64,000 bases of DNA from CAZPUS01 sp964589825 (GTDB lineage: Bacteria > Fibrobacterota > Chitinivibrionia > Chitinivibrionales > WJKA01): contig CAZPUS010000009.1 in the NCBI GenBank assembly GCA_964589825.1, positions 26,297 through 90,296 of the forward strand, written 5' to 3'. The notes under the pieces are model-generated. The model saw nothing but the letters and a program-made list of their open reading frames with translations. It made no database searches and was not told where the DNA came from. Shown piece after piece: positions 24,961 to 34,665 of this stretch (within the stretch, counting starts at the first letter, position 1; each line of letters starts with the position of its first letter). A program made the translations under genes and the position numbers.

Positions 24961-27428
24961 TGCAAAACGGTGAAGAATCAAGGGTACGAGGGATATTTAT
25001 TGAAGACGAGATGAAAAATTCGTATCTCGATTACTCTATGAGCATGCTCACGGCACGCGCGCTGCCGCATGTACGGGACGGATTGAAACCCGTGCATCGA
25101 CGAGTCATGGTGGGTATGAACGATGCAGGACTGCATTATAACCGTCCCCACAAGAAATGCGCCAATGTGGTGGGAAACGTCATGGCGAAATACCATCCTC
25201 ACGGCGATATGGCGATTTACGATACCCTGGTGCGTATGGCGCAGCCCTTTTCAATGCGCTATCCGGTGGTTGACGGGCAGGGAAACTTCGGATCCATAGA
25301 CGGAGATCCGCCGGCTGCGTACCGATATACCGAGTGCCGAATGAAGCAGATCGCGGAACAGATGCTCTCGGATATCGACAAAGAGACGGTCGACTACATG
25401 ACCAATTACGACGATACCGCGCAGGAGCCGACGGTATTGCCGACGCGCATTCCGTATCTGCTCGTAAACGGCAGCACCGGTATTGCGGTGGGTATGGCGA
25501 CCAATATGGCCCCGCACAATCTTTGTGAAGTGGTAAATGCCCTCAATGCCATGATCGACAATCCCGATATCGGGCTTGACGACCTCATGCAGATCGTTCC
25601 GGGGCCCGATTTTCCCACCGGCGGAATAATACTGGGACGTTCGGGCATCCGGAGTGCCTACGAAACCGGTCGGGGAAAGGTCTATCTTCGGGCCAAAGCG
25701 GAAGTCGTGCAAAAACCGGGCGACAAAGAGGAGATTGTCATCACCGAAATCCCCTATATGGTCAACAAGGCGGCATTGCTCGAAAAAATAGGCAATCTCG
25801 TTAAACAGAAGAGCATCGAAGGGATTTCGTTTATCCGCGACGAGTCGGATCGTTCCGGTTTAAGAGTCGTGATCGGGGTAAAAAAGGATGATTTCGGCGA
25901 GGTGGTACTGAACAAACTCTACAAATACACGCAGCTTCAGAATACGTTCGGAATTAACAACCTGGCCCTGGTCGATATGCGGCCGCGCTGCCTCGGTTTG
26001 AAAGAGCTTTTGTGGCACTTTATCGAGCACCGTCACGAGGTGGTGACGCGCAGGACAGAGTTCGAGCTGAATAAAGCCCGTCAGCGTGCCCATATTCTCG
26101 AAGGACTGCGCATCGCTATCGACAATATCGATGAAGTGGTATCGATTATACGAAACAGCGCATCGCCCGATGAGGCGCACCATAAGCTCGTCGAACGTTT
26201 CGAGCTGTCGGATGAGCAGACCAAAGCGATCCTGAACATGCGGCTGCAGCGTCTTACCGGACTCGAAAAAGAGAAGATCGATCAGGAGTACAACGACCTT
26301 CTCGAAAAGATCGCCTACTACGAAAAGGTACTGGCAAACCGGGACATACGCATGGAGATCATAAAAGAGGAACTCAATGAGGTAAAAGCCAAATTCGGTG
26401 ATGAACGACGCACGCAGATCGTCGAAGACTTCCGCGATGTCGATATAGAGGATATGATTGCGGATGAAGATATGGTGATCACCATGACGCGTGAGGGCTA
26501 CATCAAACGATGCGCCGCGGATACCTATCGCGCCCAGTCGCGCGGTGGCAGAGGCATTCGCGGTATGCAGTCCAAAGAGACCGACTTCGTGGAGCATATC
26601 TTTGTGGCGAGTGCCCATTCGCACGTGCTTTTCTTTACGAATATGGGACGCTGCTATGCGCTCAAAGTCTACCAGATACCCGAGGCCGGACGCAATTCAA
26701 AGGGACGTTCCATTATCAATCTTCTTCAGTTGCGTGACGATGAGCAGGTCGCATCGTTTATTCCGGTAAAAGAATTCGATGAGGGACGATTCATTATGAT
26801 AGCCACCCGTAAGGGGGTGATAAACAAGCAGCCGCTGACGGCCTACGGCAATATCCGACGCGGTGGGCTCAATGCCATCCATCTCGATGAGCACGACAGA
26901 GTGATACGCTGTGCAATAACCGATGGTGAAAAGGATATCATGCTGGGAACCCATCACGGTCGTGCGGTGCGTTTTCACGAGAGTTCGGTACGACAGCTGG
27001 GACGGAATACGCGCGGTATCAAAGGCGTTGCACTCAAAGACGGCGATGTGGTAATCGATCTGGCGGTGGTGAATGAAGATGACACCCTGCTTACGGTTAC
27101 GGAAAACGGCTACGGAAAACGTACTCCTGTTCCCGAATACAGAAAGACGAATCGTGCAACCGCCGGTGTGATTAACATTAAATGCAGCCCCCGAAACGGC
27201 AATGTCGTTGCAATGAAGCGCATAACCGGCAGTCCGGATGTCATGCTGGTAACCAGAAACGGTATTATTATCCGCAGCGATGCCGGGTCTGTGTCATGTA
27301 TAGGAAGAAATACCCAGGGGATAAAGCTGATTAATCTTTCCGAGGAGGACAGCGTGATCGCGGTTGCGATATGCAGTAAGCAGGAAGAGATAGATCAGCA
27401 GCTCGATGAAGAGCAGGCTGCTGACTAA
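24957..27428 (+). CDS. gyrA: DNA gyrase subunit A
   Basis: 823 residues. N-terminal winged-helix/tower with the QRT-equivalent region and catalytic tyrosine in AAYRYTECRM, dimer interface helices, then a six-bladed C-terminal pinwheel (residues about 500-800) including the GyrA-box-like SRGGRGIRG. GyrA cuts and rejoins DNA in the supercoiling cycle. The ATG at 24957 overlaps the surE stop codon, so expression is coupled. Its last 4 bases overlap the convergent SLBB gene with no terminator between them. Confidence 0.98.
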   Translation: MMQNGEESRVRGIFIEDEMKNSYLDYSMSMLTARALPHVRDGLKPVHRRVMVGMNDAGLHYNRPHKKCANVVGNVMAKYHPHGDMAIYDTLVRMAQPFSMRYPVVDGQGNFGSIDGDPPAAYRYTECRMKQIAEQMLSDIDKETVDYMTNYDDTAQEPTVLPTRIPYLLVNGSTGIAVGMATNMAPHNLCEVVNALNAMIDNPDIGLDDLMQIVPGPDFPTGGIILGRSGIRSAYETGRGKVYLRAKAEVVQKPGDKEEIVITEIPYMVNKAALLEKIGNLVKQKSIEGISFIRDESDRSGLRVVIGVKKDDFGEVVLNKLYKYTQLQNTFGINNLALVDMRPRCLGLKELLWHFIEHRHEVVTRRTEFELNKARQRAHILEGLRIAIDNIDEVVSIIRNSASPDEAHHKLVERFELSDEQTKAILNMRLQRLTGLEKEKIDQEYNDLLEKIAYYEKVLANRDIRMEIIKEELNEVKAKFGDERRTQIVEDFRDVDIEDMIADEDMVITMTREGYIKRCAADTYRAQSRGGRGIRGMQSKETDFVEHIFVASAHSHVLFFTNMGRCYALKVYQIPEAGRNSKGRSIINLLQLRDDEQVASFIPVKEFDEGRFIMIATRKGVINKQPLTAYGNIRRGGLNAIHLDEHDRVIRCAITDGEKDIMLGTHHGRAVRFHESSVRQLGRNTRGIKGVALKDGDVVIDLAVVNEDDTLLTVTENGYGKRTPVPEYRKTNRATAGVINIKCSPRNGNVVAMKRITGSPDVMLVTRNGIIIRSDAGSVSCIGRNTQGIKLINLSEEDSVIAVAICSKQEEIDQQLDEEQAAD

Positions 27429-29878
27429 TTGAATGCGGTAATGATTATACCTGCGGTAGCGGCGAACTTGTAGATCGAGTCGAGCGTCTGCATAAATATT
27501 TTGAAACGGTTTGCGTATTCGACTTTTTTCGGTACCACGATCGCATCGCCGCCGCTAAGCCGGTAGCGCATGATGTTGGTCATTCCTGAAGAGACTATCG
27601 TACCGTTCGCCTTAATAACATATGCGTTCGATTTTTTTGCCTGTGAGGTAAATCCTCCGGCACGGGATACGTAATCCTTTACCGGCTGACCGGGTGTCTG
27701 CACAAACGTACGCGGATTATAGACTTCTCCGATGATACTGACCGTCTTTATAGGGTCCGGGATATAAAGGCTGTCTTTATCCTTGAGGGTGAAGTCTTCA
27801 TAGTTTCGTTCTTTGGTAAAATCGATTACCACGCGACCGTCGGGCGCTTTCTGCTGAAGTTGTGACAGCAGCATCTGCTGCTGGGCGAGGATGTTCTGAG
27901 CCTCCTCGGTTTTTCCTCTTGACGCCATCTGCGTACTCAGCGAGGCGATCTGGGTTCTGAGTGTTGAGATGTATTCGCGTTTTTGTTCAGTCTGACGTCG
28001 TTTAACCGATTCCCTCACAAACATTGCCCCCTCGAGATAGGCCTCTTTGGTAAATCCTCCTGCGCGACGTATGATATCACCCAGCGATTCTCCCTCGAGA
28101 ATTACGTACTCACCTGGATAATTCACTTCTCCGGCGAGGGTAATGCGTCGGCGCGGCATCCACCCTTTTTTGGTACGGATATAGACCGCATCTTTTTTCT
28201 GCAGTATATGGTTGTGTGCGGAATCGCTTCGAAGGGCGCACTCCACGCAGAATTCAATCTTTTCGGTAATAACCTGTTCTCCGGAATAATTTTTACGATA
28301 GAGTTCGCCGCGGACATTACTCGCTTCTTCGCGCAGCCCGCCCGCAATGATTATGAGATCGCGTACGGTCATGTTTTCCATTAGCTTTTTATCGCCCGTA
28401 TCGTTGACCGCGCCGTGAATCGAGACATTACGGATCGGATCGAAAAATGAACGGTTGAAGATGACTATGCTGTCACGGGCTGCAAGTCGCCTGTTTTCCT
28501 CCGCATTTTCGTGCAGTGCATCCGTGACGTTGAAGGTAATCAGCTTTTTTCCCTGAGAATTTTCACTGTATCGTTTGATAAGCGCGTATTCCATAAACGT
28601 GTTGCGTGCAAGAAGGGAGGAAGAGGAGAGGATATCGTTGATTCGCATACCGGGCGAAAATTCGTATTTGCCGGGTCGTGTGACGTTACCGGTGAGATAG
28701 ACCACGTTTTTGTCTTTTTCGACGATGGGGAATACCTTGACCACATCTCCGTCATCGAGCGCGAACGAATCGAGTGTGTCAACAGATGTGCGTGCGGTAA
28801 TATCGAGTACGATCTGGTAGTCGTTTTGTACAAGGCGTTCCACCTGAATCCGGTTTGTCCAGGCCGCGGGGGTCAGCCCGCCTGCCAGATCGATAAGGTC
28901 CTGCACCGTGGCGTCTTCGCTGACTTCGTATATCGCGCTGCGCATCACGTTGCCGGTGATTGCCGCCATTGTTGTTACGGTGGGGATAAATAGTACGTCT
29001 CCCGACATCAGACGCAGATTTTCACGGCTTTCTCCGGAGAGCAGAAAGTCATAAAGATCGATCCGGGCCACGGTACGTCCGTTGCGTTTTACCGCAACGT
29101 TACGAAGAGAGGCGTCTTTTGTCAGTCCGCCTGCGGCAAAAAGTGCGTCATTGAGACTGGATAACGCCCCGATTGTGTATCTGCCGGGCTTTTTTGCCTG
29201 ACCCATTACGTAGACATAGATGGAGTGCAACTGCCCCATGGTGACCGAGGCCTGCACGCCTTTCATGTTTTCGATTTTTTTTCTTACAGTTCGCTGCAGG
29301 GAGCTGAAGGTCATTCCCGCCACGGCGGCAGGTCCGATATGCGGCACATTAATCCTACCGTTGCGATCGACAGTCAGACGATGGTCCTCATTGATTCTAC
29401 CCCACATGGTAAGCTGTATTTCATCTCCCACACCGATGGTATAATCAGCAGGAACAGGGACTGTAGACAACTGCAAAGAAGAGAGCGGCCGGGTGTTCGA
29501 AAAAACCGACGCACCGAATACCTCGAGTGAATCGCGCATTTTTTCGGGACTGAGATAGGTGCCGCGTACAATTTTTTCATAGATCGACTTTGGTTGCTTT
29601 TTTTTATCCTGTTCATCCCCTTTTTTCTTTTTTTTCAGCGAATCGGGAGTCTCCTCCAGTGACAATAAACCCTCCTCTGAAGAAGAAGACTGATGCGCGC
29701 GAAGTGCCTCTTCAACCTGTTCATTCCCACCCTGCTGTAGCATTTGTTGCAGCTGTTGTGATGATACCGATGATGCGTTGGCGGAAACCGATGCGGGAAT
29801 CTGCTGCGCCATGGACAAACCCGAAAAAACACACGAAAGTGCAAGGGCGGCACCTAAAGTTCGGATAACGGTTTTCAT
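27425..29878 (-). CDS. Wza-type polysaccharide export protein with six SLBB domains
   Basis: 817 residues. Signal peptide (KTVIRTLGAALALSCVFSGLSMA), a charged low-complexity segment with KKKKKGDEQDKKK, a Poly_export domain (YTIGVGDEIQLTMWG, about 150-215), then six SLBB repeats, each with a GxVxxPGxY-like strand (for example VYVMGQAKKPGRY, VYLTGNVTRPGKY, ITLAGEVNYPGEY) and a coiled coil between SLBB 5 and 6. A hydrophobic C-terminal helix (FAATAGIIITAF) could cross the outer membrane. Such proteins export capsule or exopolysaccharide through the outer membrane. The start at 29878 has AAGAGGAG before it. The multi-SLBB form is longer than Wza (about 380). Confidence 0.9.
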   Translation of the reverse strand: MKTVIRTLGAALALSCVFSGLSMAQQIPASVSANASSVSSQQLQQMLQQGGNEQVEEALRAHQSSSSEEGLLSLEETPDSLKKKKKGDEQDKKKQPKSIYEKIVRGTYLSPEKMRDSLEVFGASVFSNTRPLSSLQLSTVPVPADYTIGVGDEIQLTMWGRINEDHRLTVDRNGRINVPHIGPAAVAGMTFSSLQRTVRKKIENMKGVQASVTMGQLHSIYVYVMGQAKKPGRYTIGALSSLNDALFAAGGLTKDASLRNVAVKRNGRTVARIDLYDFLLSGESRENLRLMSGDVLFIPTVTTMAAITGNVMRSAIYEVSEDATVQDLIDLAGGLTPAAWTNRIQVERLVQNDYQIVLDITARTSVDTLDSFALDDGDVVKVFPIVEKDKNVVYLTGNVTRPGKYEFSPGMRINDILSSSSLLARNTFMEYALIKRYSENSQGKKLITFNVTDALHENAEENRRLAARDSIVIFNRSFFDPIRNVSIHGAVNDTGDKKLMENMTVRDLIIIAGGLREEASNVRGELYRKNYSGEQVITEKIEFCVECALRSDSAHNHILQKKDAVYIRTKKGWMPRRRITLAGEVNYPGEYVILEGESLGDIIRRAGGFTKEAYLEGAMFVRESVKRRQTEQKREYISTLRTQIASLSTQMASRGKTEEAQNILAQQQMLLSQLQQKAPDGRVVIDFTKERNYEDFTLKDKDSLYIPDPIKTVSIIGEVYNPRTFVQTPGQPVKDYVSRAGGFTSQAKKSNAYVIKANGTIVSSGMTNIMRYRLSGGDAIVVPKKVEYANRFKIFMQTLDSIYKFAATAGIIITAFN

Positions 29879-29972
29879 TTTTCTCCTCTTAAAAGGTGAT
29901 AAACTGTTGCGACTCATGCCTGTAATTGCCATACGGCGGTATTTTTAAGTGCTACTTAATTGACTGGATGTT

Positions 29973-30671
29973 TCAGGAAAAGACAAAATCGAGCTTCGGC
30001 TTTTGTGTTTCATCGCCACCCCCCACAAGGCGGCCGGCGTGGAGTGCTATCTGACGATAAGGGTATGCACGGATAATATTCTGATCGTGTGTAGCCATAA
30101 TCACGGTCGTGCCCCAGCTGTTTATCTGTTGCAGCAGCTCCATGATTTCAAAAGAGACTTTCATGTCGAGATTGCCGGTAGGCTCGTCCGCAAGAAGGAC
30201 CCATGGCGTATTCGCTATTGCCCGTGCAATACAGACCCGTTGCTGTTCGCCACCGGAGAGCTGTTGCGGAAAATGAGAACATTTATGACTCAGTCCGGTA
30301 TAGGAAAGGACCTCGAGCACGCGCTTTTTGATTTTGCGGTTCGACATTCCTGTTACCCGCACTGCAAATGCGACATTGCCGAATACATCGCGATCGTAAA
30401 GCAGCCGAAAATCCTGAAATACGATACCGAGTTTTCGTCGCAAAAAAGGGATATGTCGTTTTTTCATATATTTTGAATCGTATCCGCAGGAAAAGACATG
30501 GCCTTTGGTAGGCAGTTCCTCCATATAGATGTGTTTGAGAACCGTGGTTTTGCCTGCACCGCTTTCCCCGGTAAGATAGATAAATTCACCCTTATCAATA
30601 AAAAAAGAAAGGTGCGATATCGCATCGCTGGTTTGCTGATATGTCTTTGTTACATTCGAAAATTCGATCAT
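29973..30671 (-). CDS. FtsE-like ABC transporter ATP-binding protein
   Basis: 232 residues, a complete ABC ATPase: Walker A TGESGAGKTT, Q-loop VFQDFRLL, signature LSGGEQQR, Walker B VLLADEPTGNLD, switch His in ATHD. The YLTGESGAGKTTVLKHI and LGIVFQDFRLL segments are typical of FtsE. FtsE with FtsX controls cell-wall hydrolases at division. No ftsX follows; the next gene is the SLBB protein. The ATG overlaps the stop of the methyltransferase gene (ATGA). A LolD/MacB-type role is an alternative. Confidence 0.85.
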   Translation of the reverse strand: MIEFSNVTKTYQQTSDAISHLSFFIDKGEFIYLTGESGAGKTTVLKHIYMEELPTKGHVFSCGYDSKYMKKRHIPFLRRKLGIVFQDFRLLYDRDVFGNVAFAVRVTGMSNRKIKKRVLEVLSYTGLSHKCSHFPQQLSGGEQQRVCIARAIANTPWVLLADEPTGNLDMKVSFEIMELLQQINSWGTTVIMATHDQNIIRAYPYRQIALHAGRLVGGGDETQKPKLDFVFS

Positions 30672-31450
30672 ATCGTGTTCTTTTTAAGACAGAAATGTAT
30701 TCGTTCCGAATTTTTTTTCCATCTGCGAAATGAAAAATCGTCCCAGATACCGAGTGTTGAAAAGAGTGCCGGATCTATGATACTTTGTATCTCTTCGGTG
30801 GTGAATATGTGTTGTTTGTGGCATTCCCGGTATTTCCTATAGCTGTCTTTGTGTGTGTCCTGTGATATAAAAATACTAAAATCATTATATTGTATGTGGT
30901 TTTTTTTATCGTACCAGCTTTCTCTGACGTATTCGTGTTCGCCCACGCGTTCATGATCGATGATATCGTAAAAATATTTGAGAGAATTGTATTCGGTCGT
31001 AATGTCGAACAGCACGATACCGCCCGGCAGCAGCAGTCGGTATGCTTCGGAAAAAAATGCGGAATAGGCATCCAGGTGCGGGAGGTAATTTATTCCATCG
31101 TACAGAAATACCACCATGTCGAATGCTGGCTGAAACGGCAGCGATTGGGCGTGCGCACATACTACCTGTGTGTCTGTTTTCTTTTGTGCCGCCCGGCACA
31201 TACCCGGAGAGACGTCACTGCCCTGCCAGCTATAGCCGGTGTGTATCAGCATTTTTCCGAGTGTACCCGTACCGGCACCCGCTTCGAGGATTGTGTGCAA
31301 TCTGCCGTTAAGGTATCGTTCCGCGATGTGTTGTATGAGCTGCAGCCATCTGGAATACTCGACATGACGCATGACATGATCGTAAATACCGGCAAGGATT
31401 TCATAGGGGGGCATACTCGCGTGGGTGCTGGGTGAGGAGTGCGTATTCAT
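30668..31450 (-). CDS. SAM-dependent methyltransferase
   Basis: About 260 residues, class I fold: motif I TILEAGAGTGTLGKML, motif II GSDVSPGMCRAAQ, motif III FDMVVFLYDGINYL, post-motif RLLLPGGIVLFDI. This DGINYL-type protein family methylates small molecules; the substrate is not known. The start is uncertain: ATG at 31450 is used, 20 codons inside the longest frame, and no strong ribosome binding site is visible. It is coupled to the FtsE-like gene by an ATGA overlap. Transcription is likely to come from upstream of 31450, beyond the serA terminator. Confidence 0.8.
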   Translation of the reverse strand: MNTHSSPSTHASMPPYEILAGIYDHVMRHVEYSRWLQLIQHIAERYLNGRLHTILEAGAGTGTLGKMLIHTGYSWQGSDVSPGMCRAAQKKTDTQVVCAHAQSLPFQPAFDMVVFLYDGINYLPHLDAYSAFFSEAYRLLLPGGIVLFDITTEYNSLKYFYDIIDHERVGEHEYVRESWYDKKNHIQYNDFSIFISQDTHKDSYRKYRECHKQHIFTTEEIQSIIDPALFSTLGIWDDFSFRRWKKNSERIHFCLKKNTI

Positions 31451-31522
31451 AGGTCGGTCAATACAAAAAACGATGGCACTGTGGATGCCGGTACGCAGAA
31501 CCGGCAATTGGTGAATACCCCT

Positions 31523-31568
31523 GAAAATAGTAAAACGACAGTACGGGTTTTACCACGTACTGCCGTTT
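31523..31568 (-). terminator. Rho-independent terminator after serA
   Basis: On the minus strand a 13-bp stem with one mismatch (AAACGGCAGTACG against CGTACTGTCGTTT, 10-base loop) is followed by TACTATTTT. It begins 23 bases after the serA stop codon. Confidence 0.8.
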
Positions 31569-31590
31569 GAATGCTGCAGGTAAGGGGTGT

Positions 31591-32769
31591 TCAGTGTACT
31601 TCGTTTTCGAGAGAGCGTACCATAATCGTTCCTTTGATGGCGCGAAGGCGTTCGAGTACGTCCTCCGCGACATCGCCCGTTACATCGATGATATTATAAG
31701 CGATATCATTTTTATGCTTATTGAGCATATCTTCGATATTGAGTCCCGCGTCACCGAGTATCGCGGTGATCTGTCCGACCATATTCGGAATATTCTCGGT
31801 GGCGACAAGAATACGATGCGGACCCGAAACCTCAAGCTTACACGCGGGGAAGTTGACGGAGTTGGTTATGTTGCCGTTTTCAAGAAAATCAATCATCTGT
31901 TCGGATGCCATTACGGCGCTGTTGTCCTCCGCCTCGGCAGTCGACGCACCCAGATGCGGGATACCGATCACGTTGTCGTGTTTGAGTAGTGTTTCATCGG
32001 GAAAGTCGGTTACATAACATGAGACTATATCGTTATCCATCGCTTCGACGAGGTCTTCGTTATTCACCAGCCCGCCCCGGGCAAAGTTGAGCAGCACCGT
32101 TGATTTTTCCATGACGGAAAACTTGGAACTGTTGAGTATACCCTTTGTCTTATCATTGAGTGGTACGTGCAGGGAAATATAGTCGCACTGAGAGAGCAAA
32201 TTCTCGAGCGTCTTTTCCCGCTGAACGCCCCGGGAAAGCCCCCATGCCGCTTCAACCGAGATAAAGGGGTCGTAGCCGAGTACGTTCATTCCCAGATCGG
32301 AGGCGGCATTTGCCACGAGCACGCCGATTGCACCGAGTCCGACAACACCGAGGGTCTTTCCCGCGATTTCGTGGCCGGCAAAATCGGATTTCCCCTTTTC
32401 GACCAGCTTGGGGACCTGGTCACCCTTACCTACGAGCGTTTTTGCCCACTTAATTCCGCCCATTATATCTCTTGATGAGAGCAGCATACCCGCAAGTACG
32501 AGCTCCTTTACCCCGTTGGCATTCGATCCGGGGGTGTTGAACACCGGGATACCCTTTTTCGTGCATTTTCCCACAGGGATATTGTTTACCCCCGCACCCG
32601 CTCTGGCAATCGCCATCAGCGACTCCGGAAGTTCCATGTCGTGCATTTTGTAGCTTCTGAGCAGTATTCCATTAGGATCGAGGATCTGGGAGGCTACTTC
32701 GTAGTTGTCGTTATCAAAAAGCTGCAGCCCTTTTCGTGAAATTTTGTTCAGTTTCTGTATTCGATACAT
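31591..32769 (-). CDS. serA: D-3-phosphoglycerate dehydrogenase
   Basis: 392 residues. 2-hydroxyacid dehydrogenase: nucleotide loop LGVVGLGAIGVLVAN, catalytic Arg in NFARGGLVN, Glu in HLGASTAEAEDN region with catalytic His, and a C-terminal ACT domain (residues 320-392, RILVATENIPNMVGQI) that usually binds serine for feedback. It oxidises 3-phosphoglycerate in the first step of serine synthesis. The protein is shorter than the 410-530 residue forms of other bacteria. AAGGAG stands before the ATG. It follows serC by 79 bases; serB is not in the window. Confidence 0.95.
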   Translation of the reverse strand: MYRIQKLNKISRKGLQLFDNDNYEVASQILDPNGILLRSYKMHDMELPESLMAIARAGAGVNNIPVGKCTKKGIPVFNTPGSNANGVKELVLAGMLLSSRDIMGGIKWAKTLVGKGDQVPKLVEKGKSDFAGHEIAGKTLGVVGLGAIGVLVANAASDLGMNVLGYDPFISVEAAWGLSRGVQREKTLENLLSQCDYISLHVPLNDKTKGILNSSKFSVMEKSTVLLNFARGGLVNNEDLVEAMDNDIVSCYVTDFPDETLLKHDNVIGIPHLGASTAEAEDNSAVMASEQMIDFLENGNITNSVNFPACKLEVSGPHRILVATENIPNMVGQITAILGDAGLNIEDMLNKHKNDIAYNIIDVTGDVAEDVLERLRAIKGTIMVRSLENEVH

Positions 32770-32848
32770 CGTATACTCTCCTTGTGTGTCAGGTTAAAAA
32801 GTCCGGTGCAGATAAATTCCTTCTCGTTCTCATGAACGTCGTTGGGTA

Positions 32849-33934
32849 TCAGCTGTTGCGTTGTTCGAACTCTTTCATGAAATCGACAAGCGCTTTGACA
32901 CCTTCCACGGGCATTGCGTTGTAGATACTTGCGCGCATACCGCCAACCGTACGGTGGCCTTTCAGCGTTTTAAGTCCCCGTGAGTCCGCCTCTTTGATAA
33001 ATGCGGCATTTAACTCATCCGTGGGCAGTATAAACGGCACATTCATGAGTGAGCGGTCCTTTTCTTTAACTGTGCCTGAAAAAAGCGTTGAATTGTCGAG
33101 ATAATCGTACAGAATCTGTGCCTTTTCACGGTTTATCTTTGCCATTTCCTCAACGCCGCCGATTCTTTGTTCGAGCCATTCGAACACCATTTTCGTGATA
33201 TAGATACTGTAACACGGGGGTGTATTGTACAGCGAATCTTTATCCGCATGGGTTTTGTAATCGAGCATTTTCGGCGTGAAATCGAGCGCATGGCCGACCA
33301 GATCGTCACGTATAATGACCACGGTAACCCCGGCAGGGCCGATATTTTTTTGCGCCCCGGCATAAATGAGTCCGAATTTCGACACATCATACGGCTCGGA
33401 AAGAATATTGGATGACATATCGGCAACAATGGGTACGTTGCCGGTATCGGGTATGGACGTGAAACGGGTTCCGTATATGGTGTTGTTGGTAGTGATGTGG
33501 AAAAAATCGGCATTCGGGTCGAATTTTGACGAATCTATCTCCGGGATATAGGTAAAGGTGGTATCCTCGGACGATGCGACGGTGTTCACATCACCGTAGC
33601 GTTTCGCTTCCGCGATTGCTCGTTTTGACCATTGACCGGTGTGCACAAAATCGGCCGATTTGCTTGAACGGAAAAGGTTGAGTGGCACCATGGCGAACTG
33701 AAGATTGGCGCCGCCCTGGAGAAAGAGGACCCGGTAATTATCGGGTATGTGCATGAGTGAGCGCAGCTTTGCTTCCGCGGTTTTGATGATTTCATCGAAA
33801 GCGGGTGAGCGGTGACTCATCTCCATTACCGACATTCCGGTACCGTTGTAGTCGAGCATCTCTTCGGATGCACGACGCAGTACTTCTTCCGGGAGAGTGG
33901 CGGGACCTGCGGAAAAATTGTATACTCGCGACAT
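32849..33934 (-). CDS. serC: Phosphoserine aminotransferase
   Basis: 361 residues, full-length SerC: YNFSAGPATLPEEVL at the N-terminus, DYNGTGMSVMEMSHR, the PLP lysine in YAGAQKNIGPAGVTVV and the C-terminal GGMRASIYNAMP. It converts phosphohydroxypyruvate to phosphoserine, also used in pyridoxal synthesis. CCGGAGG precedes the ATG. It lies between rex (17 bases upstream) and serA, so serine synthesis may share a redox-controlled transcript with rex. Confidence 0.97.
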   Translation of the reverse strand: MSRVYNFSAGPATLPEEVLRRASEEMLDYNGTGMSVMEMSHRSPAFDEIIKTAEAKLRSLMHIPDNYRVLFLQGGANLQFAMVPLNLFRSSKSADFVHTGQWSKRAIAEAKRYGDVNTVASSEDTTFTYIPEIDSSKFDPNADFFHITTNNTIYGTRFTSIPDTGNVPIVADMSSNILSEPYDVSKFGLIYAGAQKNIGPAGVTVVIIRDDLVGHALDFTPKMLDYKTHADKDSLYNTPPCYSIYITKMVFEWLEQRIGGVEEMAKINREKAQILYDYLDNSTLFSGTVKEKDRSLMNVPFILPTDELNAAFIKEADSRGLKTLKGHRTVGGMRASIYNAMPVEGVKALVDFMKEFEQRNS

Positions 33935-33951
33935 AAAAACCTCCGGTTAAT

Positions 33952-34632
33952 TTAGGTAAATGAAACAATAGTCGATTCGTGTGAACGTGTGGTGTTGGAA
34001 TCTGCGGATGTATGAAGAAATCCGGACAAAAGAGTGAGTTCTCCTGCCGGATCAATGCTCTGCATGACAATATCGGCACCGCCTGTATCGATAACCACCG
34101 CAGTTGCGTTGATGATCCCCTTGATACCGGCATCGATAAGTGCATTGGCCTGAAGTTGTGCGTGTTGCGGGGCAACGGCGATTATGCCGATTTCTATGTG
34201 TTCGCGAGGCACTACTTCCGGGATTTCACTGGCAGTAAAAAGTGGCATAGGCGTGCGAAGAATTTCGATCTTATTTACATCTGAGTCGAATCCTGCGACC
34301 ACGGAGTATGGAGTATCCGCTTCATGAATATACGAGGCGAGGGCGCATCCCAGTTGACTCAAACCGACAACGCAGGTGTTGCGTACCCGGTCGAGACCGA
34401 GCAGATTCCTGATTCGGTCTTTAAGAAGCGCAACCGAATACCCTGCACGTGTCTGACCGATGCCGCCGAGGTGATTGACGTCTTTGCGGATATTATGCGC
34501 ACCGATATGCAGCATTTTCCCCAGCGTAAAGGAGGAAATGCGGGCATCGGGCGAGTCGTACAGTGTGTTAAGAATGCGATAGATACGGCACAACCGTTTT
34601 ATTGTCGGGGTAGGTATGTGTGTCGTGCTCAT
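33952..34632 (-). CDS. rex: Redox-sensing transcriptional repressor Rex
   Basis: 226 residues. N-terminal winged-helix DNA-binding domain (TPTIKRLCRIYRIL, IGAHNIRKDVNHLGGIGQ) and a Rossmann domain that reads the NADH/NAD+ ratio (VVAGFDSDVNKI, GIIAVAPQHAQ). The dinucleotide loop is GLSQLG (residues 90-95) instead of the usual GxGxLG, so Ser92 replaces the second glycine. It represses fermentative and respiratory genes when NADH is low. The start at 34632 matches the usual N-terminus; a longer frame adds only a hydrophobic stretch. A candidate Rex operator lies 34 bases upstream. Confidence 0.9.
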   Translation of the reverse strand: MSTTHIPTPTIKRLCRIYRILNTLYDSPDARISSFTLGKMLHIGAHNIRKDVNHLGGIGQTRAGYSVALLKDRIRNLLGLDRVRNTCVVGLSQLGCALASYIHEADTPYSVVAGFDSDVNKIEILRTPMPLFTASEIPEVVPREHIEIGIIAVAPQHAQLQANALIDAGIKGIINATAVVIDTGGADIVMQSIDPAGELTLLSGFLHTSADSNTTRSHESTIVSFT

Positions 34633-34665
34633 AAAAAATGATAAAAAGAAGAACAAGCTGACAAA

